The notes below the pieces were generated by a model, which saw only the letters and a list, made by a program, of their open reading frames with translations, did not search any database and was not told the DNA's origin. A stretch of DNA of 64,000 bases from an uncultured Veillonellaceae bacterium (GTDB lineage Bacteria > Bacillota > Negativicutes > Selenomonadales > Selenomonadaceae). Numbering within the stretch: position 1 is the stretch's first letter; every line of letters starts with the position of its first letter. Location: contig CADCIX010000007.1 in NCBI GenBank assembly GCA_902801565.1, positions 1 to 64,000 of the forward strand, written 5' to 3'. Below are positions 37,634-45,830 of the stretch, one piece after another. A program made the translations under genes and the position numbers.

Positions 37634-39191
37634 TGGTTGTCCTCCCATCGGATGTTGCCTTAATATTGATTGTTATGGATGTCCCGGTGCCCGGCTCGGA
37701 ATCGATCTGCAGGAATCCGTCGTGTTTCCTGACGATTTCCTGGATGAGCCGCATCCCATAGCCATGCCCTGCGCCCTTGCTGGTATATGGCCCCTTGAGG
37801 AGCTGCTGTATCTGTTCCGGCAGCATGCCGCAGCCGGTGTCGTCCACGGTGATGGTCATTCCCTGCTGGTCGGCGCGGAGGAAGAGCTCGACCTGCCGCA
37901 CCTCGGAGGTCTTGTCCATTGCCTCGAAAGCATTTTCCACCAGGTTTCCGACGATGGTCACGATTTCCTTGGTGGAGAGGTAAGGATTGTCCTGGGCCAG
38001 CTTGCTGTCCGGCCGGAAATAGAAATCAATGTTCATCTCGCAGGCGCGGTTGGCCTTTCCCAGAAGCAGCGCGGCCACGGTCTTGTCCTCGATGATCTGG
38101 AGGATGTGCTGGTCAGAGAGTTCCAGGGCCTTGTCGCTGAGGAAGGACATGGCCTGCTTTATCTCGCCCAGCTGGAGGAGGCCGTAAAGCACGTGCAGTT
38201 TGTTGCGGAATTCATGGGTGTTGGCGCGCAGGGCATCGATGATGTGGTTCATACCCGTCAGCTGTTCCGTCAGCTGCACGAACTCTGTCCGGTCCCTCAG
38301 GACCACCATGATGGCATCCGGTCCCTCCAGGGGATGCAGAGGGACGATGTGCACAAGAAAGGCATTCCCTTGCAGCTCCGCCATGTACCATGGGATTGGG
38401 CGGTTGGAGCGGAAGCCCTCCTCGATGCCCGGATACAAAGGAAAGTCCTCTGACAGGACATCTTCATTTACATAAATGCTCACCGATGCATTCTTGTAAA
38501 GGATCTCGTACTTCTGGTTGACGATGATGATGCCCTCGCTCAGGTTGTCCAGAAGCTCCCCACGCTGCAGGTACATCCTGGCAAAGGTGAGAGGATTGTA
38601 GCCCAGCAGGATATGACGAATGTTGCGGGAGATGCCCCATGCCAGAAGGATCCCGGCAAGGAGCACGATGACGAAGAAGCCAAGGACATGCTTGATGATC
38701 TGCGTTTGGTGCATTTCAATGTGCTTTGTGGAGGTGCTGGCCATGACAAAGCCGATGACCTCGCCATCTTCGTCCCATATGGCATGAAAGGCCCGTTTCT
38801 GCACATCGGGATCTCCGAGATGCGTGGTGATGTACTCGCTTTTTCCCGCCAAGGCATCCACTTCGTCGCCGCCGATAAAGTGTTCCCCGATATGGCCGGG
38901 ATCCGGGTGGTAGAGACGGATGCTGTCCGTGTTTGCAACCACAAGGTAATCGATGCTGACGCCGCCGCGTTTCGTGATGCCGTCCAGCCGTTCGCGAAGA
39001 GCCGGGGAAAAGGAACCGGCCTTCAGCCCCTGGATGATTTCCTGGTCATATGCCAGAATGTAGACCGTGCGGGACAGCGTCTGCTCCAGGGAGTCTTCCA
39101 TCTGTTCCAGTTCCCTTGGCAGGATCAGCAAGACGGATAGTGCTGCAACGATGACTACCAGAAGGATGTAGGATGCCAGCAGTTTGGTCAT
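37611..39191 (-). CDS. Sensor histidine kinase of the CitA/DcuS type
   Basis: A 526-residue membrane kinase: TM1 (about 5-25), an extracytoplasmic Cache/PDC-like sensor domain (about 30-165) with the GRP-like segment YHPDPGHIGEHFIGGD, TM2 (about 172-195), a cytoplasmic PAS domain (about 210-310), phospho-acceptor His near 326 in NTHEFRNKLHVLYG, and an ATPase domain with N box NLVENAFEAM, G1 DTGCGM and G2 GHGYGMRLI. CitA/DcuS kinases sense small carboxylates outside the cytoplasmic membrane. Divergent from the lactate operon, so lactate or a related hydroxy acid is the likely signal (inference). AGGAGG precedes ATG 39191. It overlaps the regulator gene by 23 bases. Confidence 0.92.
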   Translation of the reverse strand: MTKLLASYILLVVIVAALSVLLILPRELEQMEDSLEQTLSRTVYILAYDQEIIQGLKAGSFSPALRERLDGITKRGGVSIDYLVVANTDSIRLYHPDPGHIGEHFIGGDEVDALAGKSEYITTHLGDPDVQKRAFHAIWDEDGEVIGFVMASTSTKHIEMHQTQIIKHVLGFFVIVLLAGILLAWGISRNIRHILLGYNPLTFARMYLQRGELLDNLSEGIIIVNQKYEILYKNASVSIYVNEDVLSEDFPLYPGIEEGFRSNRPIPWYMAELQGNAFLVHIVPLHPLEGPDAIMVVLRDRTEFVQLTEQLTGMNHIIDALRANTHEFRNKLHVLYGLLQLGEIKQAMSFLSDKALELSDQHILQIIEDKTVAALLLGKANRACEMNIDFYFRPDSKLAQDNPYLSTKEIVTIVGNLVENAFEAMDKTSEVRQVELFLRADQQGMTITVDDTGCGMLPEQIQQLLKGPYTSKGAGHGYGMRLIQEIVRKHDGFLQIDSEPGTGTSITINIKATSDGRTTNDKDCNC

Positions 39192-39327
39192 GGCAGATCG
39201 CCTCCTTGGTATATGGTTCCTGGGCAAACCATAAATCAGTCCTATCAGACGTATAAAATAACATAAATAATTATATATAAAAAAGTTTATAAAATCAAGA
39301 CGAAACTGTTTTTAATTTTTTTACCTT

Positions 39328-39341
39328 TTAAAGCGTTTCCT
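39328..39341 (+). promoter_or_regulatory. Possible catabolite-repression (cre-like) site
   Basis: TTAAAGCGTTTCCT matches the CcpA cre consensus at 11 of 14 positions, with the central AAAGCG present. It lies 22 bases upstream of the lactate-operon -35. The whole gap 39192-39445 is very AT-rich, so chance similarity is possible. Confidence 0.3.
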
Positions 39342-39362
39342 TATTTAAAAAAACTTTTCTTT

Positions 39363-39391
39363 TTGCGTCCCAAACTGTATTCTTTTATAGA
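39363..39391 (+). promoter_or_regulatory. Promoter of the lactate-oxidation operon
   Basis: TTGCGT (-35, 39363-39368) and TATAGA (-10, 39386-39391) with 17-base spacing, 55 bases before the first gene. The remaining AT-rich gap back to 39192 must also hold the divergent kinase promoter and regulator sites, but no clear dyad for the regulator was recognised. Confidence 0.55.
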
Positions 39392-39445
39392 GCATTGTGT
39401 ATTGTTTTAATTCAATTATCTTTATCTAAAAAAGGAGAGCATGAA

Positions 39446-40066
39446 ATGGAAAAAGTCTGTCAAAATTGGCCGGGAGAAGCCTTTGATGACACCTTGGTAA
39501 ACCCGAACTCCTGGAAGGAATTCGAGGAAAATGCCAAGGCGGCGGCGGCTGAGATTTACCGTCTGCCTGACATGAAAGCTGCCAAGGCAAAGGTGGAGGA
39601 GCTTCTTCAGGAGCTGGAAGTAAACAAGACAGTAGCTGTGGGAGGCGATGAGTATCCCGCTCTTGCGAAGCTGTTCAGCGATTTGAAGGCAGAGGGCAAG
39701 GAGATATATACAGACAAGTTCGAGATTGCCGAGGAAGTTCCCACGGCGGATCTTGGCATTTCCACGGCAGAGTTCTGCATTGGCGAGACCGGCAGCCTTT
39801 GCGTGGATAATTACTCCTATGAGGCACGTGTCACGAGCATGATGCCTATCACGAATCTTGTATTCGTGAATGCCAATTACACGACAAAAGATGTGGATAC
39901 GGCATTTCAGGTCATCTCCAAGGTGTTTGACAAGGGTTATATGGGCTTTGTCACCGGTCCTTCCCGTACGGCGGATATCGAGCGCGTACTGAGCCTTGGC
40001 GTGCATGGTCCGAACCGTCTCATCATCTTCGCGATGGAGAGCGGTCTGGAAAGGGGGAGTAACTGA
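39446..40066 (+). CDS. lutC: LUD-domain protein (LutC/YkgG-like)
   Basis: A 206-residue LUD-domain (DUF162) protein, the LutC-type subunit of the LutABC lactate utilisation system. Visible family segments are NKTVAVGGDEYPAL, TADLGISTAEFCIGETGSLCVDN and FVTGPSRTADIE near the end. LutC homologues lack their own Fe-S motifs. The start at 39446 is preceded by AAAGGAGAG; another ATG five bases earlier is out of frame. Its stop overlaps the next start (TGATGG). Confidence 0.88.
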   Translation: MEKVCQNWPGEAFDDTLVNPNSWKEFEENAKAAAAEIYRLPDMKAAKAKVEELLQELEVNKTVAVGGDEYPALAKLFSDLKAEGKEIYTDKFEIAEEVPTADLGISTAEFCIGETGSLCVDNYSYEARVTSMMPITNLVFVNANYTTKDVDTAFQVISKVFDKGYMGFVTGPSRTADIERVLSLGVHGPNRLIIFAMESGLERGSN

Positions 40067-42249
40067 TGGCAGTAGAGCATCGTAACTTACATAATGAAAT
40101 CAAGGAAAAATTACAGGACGATATCATGCAGGATGCCCTGTCCCGTTTTGCAGACCAGTATCCGGGAGCACGTCTGAAGTCTTATGAGAATGTAGAGAGC
40201 ATCGATGCCTTGCGTGACAGGCTGCGTGACATGAAGCTCTATACTGCCGACCACATCGAGAAGGTGGCGGATGATTTCGAGGCTCAGATAAAGGCCCGTG
40301 GCGGCCAGGTTTATCGGGCAAAGGACGGCGATGATCTCAAGCAGTGTCTCCTGAAGATCTGCCAGGAGAACCATGTGCAGCGCATCGTCAAGTCGAAATC
40401 CATGGCAACAGAGGAAATTCACCTCAATAAATTCCTGGAAGCACAGGAAGTGGATGGACAGAAGCTTCATGTGCGTGAGACGGATCTTGGTGAGTGGATG
40501 CTGGCAGTGGCAGGGCAGAAGCCTTCTCACATGGTTATGCCCGCTATCCATCTCAATCGTCAGCAGTGCGCAAAGTTCTTCTCCAAGGAACTCCATGAGG
40601 AGATTCCCAGCGATATCCCCTTCATGATCCAGACGGCCCGCCGCATTCTGCGCGAGGAATTCATGACGGCCGACATGGGGATTACGGGAGCGAACTTCGG
40701 TATTGCCGAGAACGGTGCTATCGGCCTCGTGACCAATGAGGGCAATGCACGTCTCGTGACGACGTTGCCGCGTGTCCACGTGGTTATCATGGGCTATGAG
40801 AAGCTCATCCCGAAGATCGAGGATGCGGCAAAGATTGTCCGCCTCCTTCCGAGAAACGGCACCTGCCAGCGCATGACCAGCTACATGACCATGGTGGACG
40901 GTCCTACGGTTGTCATGCAGAAGGAAAATGGCAAGTGGGTTGAGAGCAAGCGCAAGCAGTACGTCATCCTTTTGGACAATGGCCGCCTGAAGGCAGCTCA
41001 TGACCCGAAGATGAAGCAGGCGTTCCAGTGCGTGCGCTGCGCTTCCTGCCTCAATGTCTGCCCCATCTGGACTCTGGTAGGCGGACACGTTTATGGACAT
41101 ATCTATTCCGGTGGTATCGGTGCAATCCTTACGGGCCTTTTGGGCAACATGGAGGCATTTGGCCAGTTCAGCGATCTCTGCATTGGCTGCCGCAAGTGCG
41201 TTTCCATCTGCCCGGGCAAGGTGCCGATCCCCGATCTCATTGACGAACTGCGCGCCCGCTATGTGAAGCAGTATGGCATGGCGTTCCCGGAGAAGATTGC
41301 CTTCCGCAAGATTCTCACGAACCGCGGCATCTTCCATAAGTTGCTGCGCATCGGCTCCATGGCGCAGGCACCTGTCAAGTCCGGCAAGTTTATCCGGCAT
41401 CTCCCGCTGTTCTTCGCGGGCATGACGAAGGGCAGGAGCCTTCCCGCCATCTCGGATAACCCGGTGCGTGACCGCATCAGCCGTCTTGCCAAGAACAATC
41501 CGTCGAATCCTGTGATGACGGCAGCGTTCTTTGCCGGCTGCAACATCGACTTCGTGTTCCCGGATACCGGCGAGTCGGTCATCAAGGTCCTGCAGGATCT
41601 CAACATTGCCGTGGTATTCCCGGAGGCACAGAGCTGCTGCGGAAAGCCCGCACTTGGCATGGGTGACCGCGAGTCCGGAAAGGCTGTGGCAAAGCAGAAC
41701 ATCGAGGCATTCGAGAAGGCCGGGGCAGATGTCATCATCAGCACGTGCCCGACCTGTGCAGAGACTCTGGAGAAGACCTATGCCGAGCTCTTCCAGGACG
41801 ATGCAGAGTGGAGGACCCGCGCCGAGCTCTTTGGAGCAAAGGTTCGCGAGTTCACGAGCTTTGTGGCAGAGCAGTATGAGAAGGCTGGCCGCTTGAAGCC
41901 GACACCCGGCGGCGAGAAGATCACCTACCACGATTCCTGCCATATGCGCCGCGGCCTTGGTGTCTGGGAGCAGCCCAGAAAACTCCTTCAGGCAGCAAAG
42001 GGTCTGGAGTTCGTAGAGATGAAGAACTGCGACAAGTGCTGCGGAATGGCCGGCGCCTTCGGTATGAAGTACAGCGATATTTCCCTGCCGCTTCTCAACG
42101 AGAAGCTTACCAATATCAAGAACACGGGTGCTACGACTGTGGCTGTGGCTTGCCCTGCCTGCATGATGCAGATTGGCGGCGGCCTTGACCAGCAGATGCC
42201 CAATGTCAAGATCAAGCATGTTGCCGATATCCTTGCGGAAAGGCTTTGA
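40066..42249 (+). CDS. Fused LutB-LutA (LdhH-like) iron-sulfur lactate oxidation protein
   Basis: A 727-residue fusion of two proteins that are separate in Bacillus. Residues 1-300 are a LUD domain (TADMGITGANFGIAENGA). Then come two ferredoxin motifs for [4Fe-4S] clusters, CVRCASCLNVCP near 322 and CIGCRKCVSICP near 372. The C-terminal half (480-727) carries two CCG domains, with FFAGCN...CCGKPALG and CHMRRGLG...CDKCCGMAG, as in LutA and heterodisulfide-reductase subunit B. The same fused layout occurs in LdhH of Desulfovibrio lactate operons. It would relay electrons from lactate oxidation. Overlaps lutC by one base. Confidence 0.9.
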   Translation: MAVEHRNLHNEIKEKLQDDIMQDALSRFADQYPGARLKSYENVESIDALRDRLRDMKLYTADHIEKVADDFEAQIKARGGQVYRAKDGDDLKQCLLKICQENHVQRIVKSKSMATEEIHLNKFLEAQEVDGQKLHVRETDLGEWMLAVAGQKPSHMVMPAIHLNRQQCAKFFSKELHEEIPSDIPFMIQTARRILREEFMTADMGITGANFGIAENGAIGLVTNEGNARLVTTLPRVHVVIMGYEKLIPKIEDAAKIVRLLPRNGTCQRMTSYMTMVDGPTVVMQKENGKWVESKRKQYVILLDNGRLKAAHDPKMKQAFQCVRCASCLNVCPIWTLVGGHVYGHIYSGGIGAILTGLLGNMEAFGQFSDLCIGCRKCVSICPGKVPIPDLIDELRARYVKQYGMAFPEKIAFRKILTNRGIFHKLLRIGSMAQAPVKSGKFIRHLPLFFAGMTKGRSLPAISDNPVRDRISRLAKNNPSNPVMTAAFFAGCNIDFVFPDTGESVIKVLQDLNIAVVFPEAQSCCGKPALGMGDRESGKAVAKQNIEAFEKAGADVIISTCPTCAETLEKTYAELFQDDAEWRTRAELFGAKVREFTSFVAEQYEKAGRLKPTPGGEKITYHDSCHMRRGLGVWEQPRKLLQAAKGLEFVEMKNCDKCCGMAGAFGMKYSDISLPLLNEKLTNIKNTGATTVAVACPACMMQIGGGLDQQMPNVKIKHVADILAERL

Positions 42250-42271
42250 TCGCATGAATTAGTTGGCCGTG

Positions 42272-42300
42272 ACGGTGCGGCAAAAGCCGCACCGTTCTTG
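42272..42300 (+). terminator. Strong intercistronic hairpin before etfB
   Basis: ACGGTGCGGC (42272-42281) pairs perfectly with GCCGCACCGT (42286-42295) around AAAA, then TTCTTG. The T tract is imperfect, so partial termination or message processing between the LUD genes and the etf genes is possible. Confidence 0.55.
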
Positions 42301-42324
42301 AACTGAATAGAAGGGAGAGCAATG

Positions 42325-43116
42325 ATGGAAATTCTGGTATGCATCAAACAGGTTCCAGGTTCCAACAAGGTGGAAGTTGATCCCGTAACGGGTGTGCTGA
42401 AGCGCAACAGCGCGGATGCAAAGATGAACCCTTACGATCTGTTCGCCTTGGAGACTGGGCTCAAGCTCCGGGAGGAGTATGGAGGGAACGTTAGTGTTCT
42501 GACCATGGGACCGCCTCAGGCAAAGGCTGTGCTTTACGAAGCATTCGCCATGGGCGCAGACAAGGGCGCGCTCATCACGGACCGCAAGTTTGGCGGCGCG
42601 GACGTGCTTGCCACGAGCTACACGCTTTCGCAGGGCATTCGGAAGTTCGGCAAGTTTGACCTCATCATCTGTGGCCTGCAGACCACAGACGGGGATACGG
42701 CCCAGGTCGGTCCCGAGGTTTCAGAGGCTTTGAACATCCCCTGCGTCTGCAATGTCCACAAAGTCGACAAGGTTGAGGATGGCAACATCATCGTGGACAT
42801 GGAGATGTCGGAGGACATCGAAAAGCTGAAGGTTCCGTTCCCTTGCCTGATTACGGTGCAGAAGGACATTCTTGAGCCGCGCCTGCCTTCCTACAAGAAG
42901 AAGAAGGCAACGGCAGACCGTGGGATCGATCAGTACACCTTGAACGATATGGAGGACAAGGACGAGAAGCATTACGGTCTCAATGGCTCCCCCACCCAGG
43001 TGCAGCGCATTTTCCCGCCAACCTCGGACAAGGTTCAGGAAACCTGGACGGGCACGGGCGAGGAACTGTCCAACAAGATCTATGAGGTGCTGAAGAAGAA
43101 GAAGTTTACGGCGTAA
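42325..43116 (+). CDS. etfB: Electron-transfer flavoprotein beta subunit
   Basis: A 263-residue EtfB-family protein with the MEILVCIKQVPG start, NPYDLFALE, and the nucleotide-binding GLQTTDGDTAQVGPEVSEAL. In electron-bifurcating Etf proteins this subunit binds the bifurcating FAD; in plain Etf it binds AMP. Together with the next two genes it resembles the LctBCD lactate dehydrogenase of Acetobacterium, where lactate oxidation with NAD+ is driven by ferredoxin. ATG 42325 is preferred (seven bases after GGAG); ATG 42322 is the alternative. Confidence 0.92.
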   Translation: MEILVCIKQVPGSNKVEVDPVTGVLKRNSADAKMNPYDLFALETGLKLREEYGGNVSVLTMGPPQAKAVLYEAFAMGADKGALITDRKFGGADVLATSYTLSQGIRKFGKFDLIICGLQTTDGDTAQVGPEVSEALNIPCVCNVHKVDKVEDGNIIVDMEMSEDIEKLKVPFPCLITVQKDILEPRLPSYKKKKATADRGIDQYTLNDMEDKDEKHYGLNGSPTQVQRIFPPTSDKVQETWTGTGEELSNKIYEVLKKKKFTA

Positions 43117-43129
43117 CGGGAGGTCAATC

Positions 43130-44323
43130 ATGGGAAAATTGGTTGTGCACCAGGAAAAGGTGCAAGACATTCAGGCGCTCATAAAAATCTGTCCCTTCGG
43201 CGCCATGGAGGAGAAGGACGGCAAGATTGAGATCAATGCGGCCTGCAAGCTTTGCAAGCTCTGCGTGAAAAAAGGCGGCGGAGCGATGGAGTACGTGGAA
43301 GAAGAGACGGGCCCGAAGGTCGACAAGTCGCAGTGGAAGGGCATTGCTGTCTATGTGGACCATGTGGACGGCAGGATCCATCCTGTCACCTACGAGCTCA
43401 TCGGCAAGGCAAGGGAACTGGCAGGAAAGATCAACCATCCCGTTTATGCAATCTTCATGGGAAGCAACATCGAGAAGCAGGCAGAGGAAATCCTCCATTA
43501 TGGTGTGGACAAGGTATTTGTCTGCGACAAGAAGGAACTGGAAGCCTTTAATATCGAAAACTATACCACAGCTTTCGAAGAATTCATCAATAAAGTAAAG
43601 CCCTCCGCTATTCTGGTAGGTGCGACTCCGGTGGGACGCCAGCTTGCCCCGCGCGTTGCTCAGCGTTTCCATACGGGTCTTACGGCAGACTGCACGATTC
43701 TCGACATGCATGAGAATACGGATCTCGTTCAGATCCGCCCGGCTTTCGGCGGCAACATCATGGCAGAGATCCTTACGCCGAACAACCGTCCGCAGATGGC
43801 GACTGTTCGTTACAAGATCATGGATGCGCCCAAGCGCAATGACCAGCCTTCCGGCAGCATTGAGAAATTGGATTTCGCGTCCGACAAGTTCACCAGCCGT
43901 GTTCAGGTTCTCGGCATTACGAAGAAGCCCAAGGAGACGAGCATTGAGAATGCCGATGTCCTGGTTGTGGCAGGTCGTGGCCTCAAGAAGAAGGAAGACC
44001 TGGAGCTGGTCAAGCAGCTGGCCGAGGCACTGGATGGCGACGTTGCATGCACGCGTCCTCTTGTGGAGGGCGGCTGGATGGATGCAAAATGTCAGATCGG
44101 CCTTTCCGGTCGTACCGTTCGTCCGAAGCTCATCATCACTTGCGGCGTGTCCGGAGCGATTCAGTTCGTGGCAGGCATGGAGCATTCCGAGCAGATCTTC
44201 GCGATCAACAGCGATCCGAAGGCATCCATTTTCAAGGTTGCCAACTATGCCGTGGTCGGCGATCTCTATGAGATTGTTCCGAAGCTCATTGAACAGATCA
44301 AACAAGGGAGGGGCGTCGCATGA
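43130..44323 (+). CDS. etfA: Electron-transfer flavoprotein alpha subunit with N-terminal ferredoxin-like domain
   Basis: A 397-residue EtfA. Residues 1-60 form a small Fe-S module: one Cys in KICPFGAM and three in CKLCKLC, enough for one [4Fe-4S] cluster. The rest is the Etf alpha domain and the C-terminal FAD-binding domain ([39 protein letters not shown]). Such an N-terminal cluster is known in the LctC subunit of the bifurcating lactate dehydrogenase. It starts 13 bases after etfB and overlaps the next gene by four bases (ATGA). Confidence 0.93.
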   Translation: MGKLVVHQEKVQDIQALIKICPFGAMEEKDGKIEINAACKLCKLCVKKGGGAMEYVEEETGPKVDKSQWKGIAVYVDHVDGRIHPVTYELIGKARELAGKINHPVYAIFMGSNIEKQAEEILHYGVDKVFVCDKKELEAFNIENYTTAFEEFINKVKPSAILVGATPVGRQLAPRVAQRFHTGLTADCTILDMHENTDLVQIRPAFGGNIMAEILTPNNRPQMATVRYKIMDAPKRNDQPSGSIEKLDFASDKFTSRVQVLGITKKPKETSIENADVLVVAGRGLKKKEDLELVKQLAEALDGDVACTRPLVEGGWMDAKCQIGLSGRTVRPKLIITCGVSGAIQFVAGMEHSEQIFAINSDPKASIFKVANYAVVGDLYEIVPKLIEQIKQGRGVA

Positions 44324-45726
44324 GTGCATATAAGAAAGTGGACGAGAAAGACCTGGAGGTCATTTCCACATTTCTCGATCGTGACCGCATTCTCTGGAAG
44401 GACGAAATCAACGAGGAGTACAGCCATGACGAGCTGGCTTTTGAGCGGTCCTATCCGGATTTGGTTGCGCGCGTAGTTTCGGCAGAGGAAGTATCGAAGA
44501 TTCTCGCCTATGCCAACAAGGAACATATCGCTGTAACGCCGCGTGGCGCAGGCACCGGCCTCGTAGGGGCTTCTGTGGCAATCGAGAAGGGCATCATGAT
44601 TGATACGACCCTCATGAACCACATCCTGGAACTGGATGAGGAGAACCTGACTCTTACGGTGGAGCCCGGCGTGCTCATCATGGAGGTTCGCGCCTTTGCC
44701 GAGGAGAACGGCTTCTTCTATCCGCCGGATCCGGGCGAAAAGTCCGCAACGATTGGCGGCAATATCAGCACGAATGCCGGCGGCATGACGGCTGTAAAAT
44801 ACGGTGTCACCCGTGATTTCGTCCGTGCCCTTGAGGTCGTTCTGGCCGATGGCACGATCCTGCAGCTTGGCGGCAAGGTCGTCAAGAACAGCTCCGGTTT
44901 CGATCTCAAGAACATGATCATCGGTTCCGAGGGAACGCTGGCATTCATCACGAAGGCCGTCCTTCGTCTTGTGCCGCTGCCGAAGTGCAACGTGACCCTC
45001 CTGATTCCGTTCCCGACTTTGGCTCAGGCTATCCGTACCGTTCCGCTCATCATCAAGTCCAAGGCAATCCCGACGGCGATTGAGTTCATGGAGCGCGAGG
45101 TTATCCTGGATGCTGAGGAGTATCTTGGCAGGAAGTTCCCGGACAACCAGGCGGATGCTTATCTGCTGCTCAAGTTTGACGGCAATACCAAGGAGGAAAT
45201 CGAGAAGTACTACGACGATGTCGCCCAGATCTGCCTGGAGCAGGGTGCCATTGACCTCCTGATTGCCGACACCGAGGAGCGCAGCACTCCGGTCTGGAAG
45301 ACCAGAGGTGCATTCCTCGAGGCCATCAAGGGAACGACGACCATGATGGACGAGGTGGATGTTGTTGTGCCGCGTAACCGCGTCAATGACTTCGTTGAGT
45401 TCGTCCATGATCTCCGCCAGGAAATCGGCATCCGCATCAAGTCCTTCGGTCATGCCGGTGACGGCAACCTGCATGTCTACATCCTGCGGGATGATCTGCC
45501 CGAGGACAAGTGGAACGAGCTCATGAATGTTGCCATGGATCGTATGTACGAGAAGGCACGCGAGCTGAAGGGCCAGGTGTCCGGCGAGCATGGTATCGGC
45601 CTTGTCAAGCAGCCGTACCTCAAGGAGTCCCTGCCGGAAGCCAGCCTGGAGCTTATGCGCGGTGTCAAGAAGGCATTTGACCCGAACAATATCCTGAATC
45701 CGGGCAAGGTATGCTACGCTTCCTAA
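44320..45726 (+). CDS. FAD-linked lactate dehydrogenase (GlcD/LctD family)
   Basis: A 468-residue flavoprotein of the GlcD/Dld family, predicted to oxidise lactate to pyruvate in the cytoplasm. The PCMH FAD domain shows [36 protein letters not shown] and YGVTRDFV. The C-terminal domain has [13 protein letters not shown] with metal-binding His and GEHGIGLVK. Size and neighbours (etfB, etfA) match LctD of the bifurcating lactate dehydrogenase. Glycolate or another 2-hydroxy acid cannot be excluded from sequence alone, but the adjacent permease supports lactate. Confidence 0.92.
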   Translation: MSAYKKVDEKDLEVISTFLDRDRILWKDEINEEYSHDELAFERSYPDLVARVVSAEEVSKILAYANKEHIAVTPRGAGTGLVGASVAIEKGIMIDTTLMNHILELDEENLTLTVEPGVLIMEVRAFAEENGFFYPPDPGEKSATIGGNISTNAGGMTAVKYGVTRDFVRALEVVLADGTILQLGGKVVKNSSGFDLKNMIIGSEGTLAFITKAVLRLVPLPKCNVTLLIPFPTLAQAIRTVPLIIKSKAIPTAIEFMEREVILDAEEYLGRKFPDNQADAYLLLKFDGNTKEEIEKYYDDVAQICLEQGAIDLLIADTEERSTPVWKTRGAFLEAIKGTTTMMDEVDVVVPRNRVNDFVEFVHDLRQEIGIRIKSFGHAGDGNLHVYILRDDLPEDKWNELMNVAMDRMYEKARELKGQVSGEHGIGLVKQPYLKESLPEASLELMRGVKKAFDPNNILNPGKVCYAS

Positions 45727-45757
45727 AATATGATGTTTGATTTGCTTTGATTCTAGG

Positions 45758-45790
45758 CTGGGGCGTGTTGAATCATTCAACACGCCCCAG
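45758..45790. repeat. Perfect 15-bp inverted repeat between the lactate dehydrogenase and permease genes
   Basis: CTGGGGCGTGTTGAA (45758-45772), three-base loop, then its exact complement (45776-45790). There is no following T tract. The apex GAATCATTC (45770-45778) recurs at 45796-45804, 26 bases downstream. It could be a partial terminator, an RNA-stability hairpin, or a DNA site. Confidence 0.75.
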
Positions 45791-45830
45791 ATAGTGAATC
45801 ATTCTCCAATTCTTATAAGGAGTGAAACGT

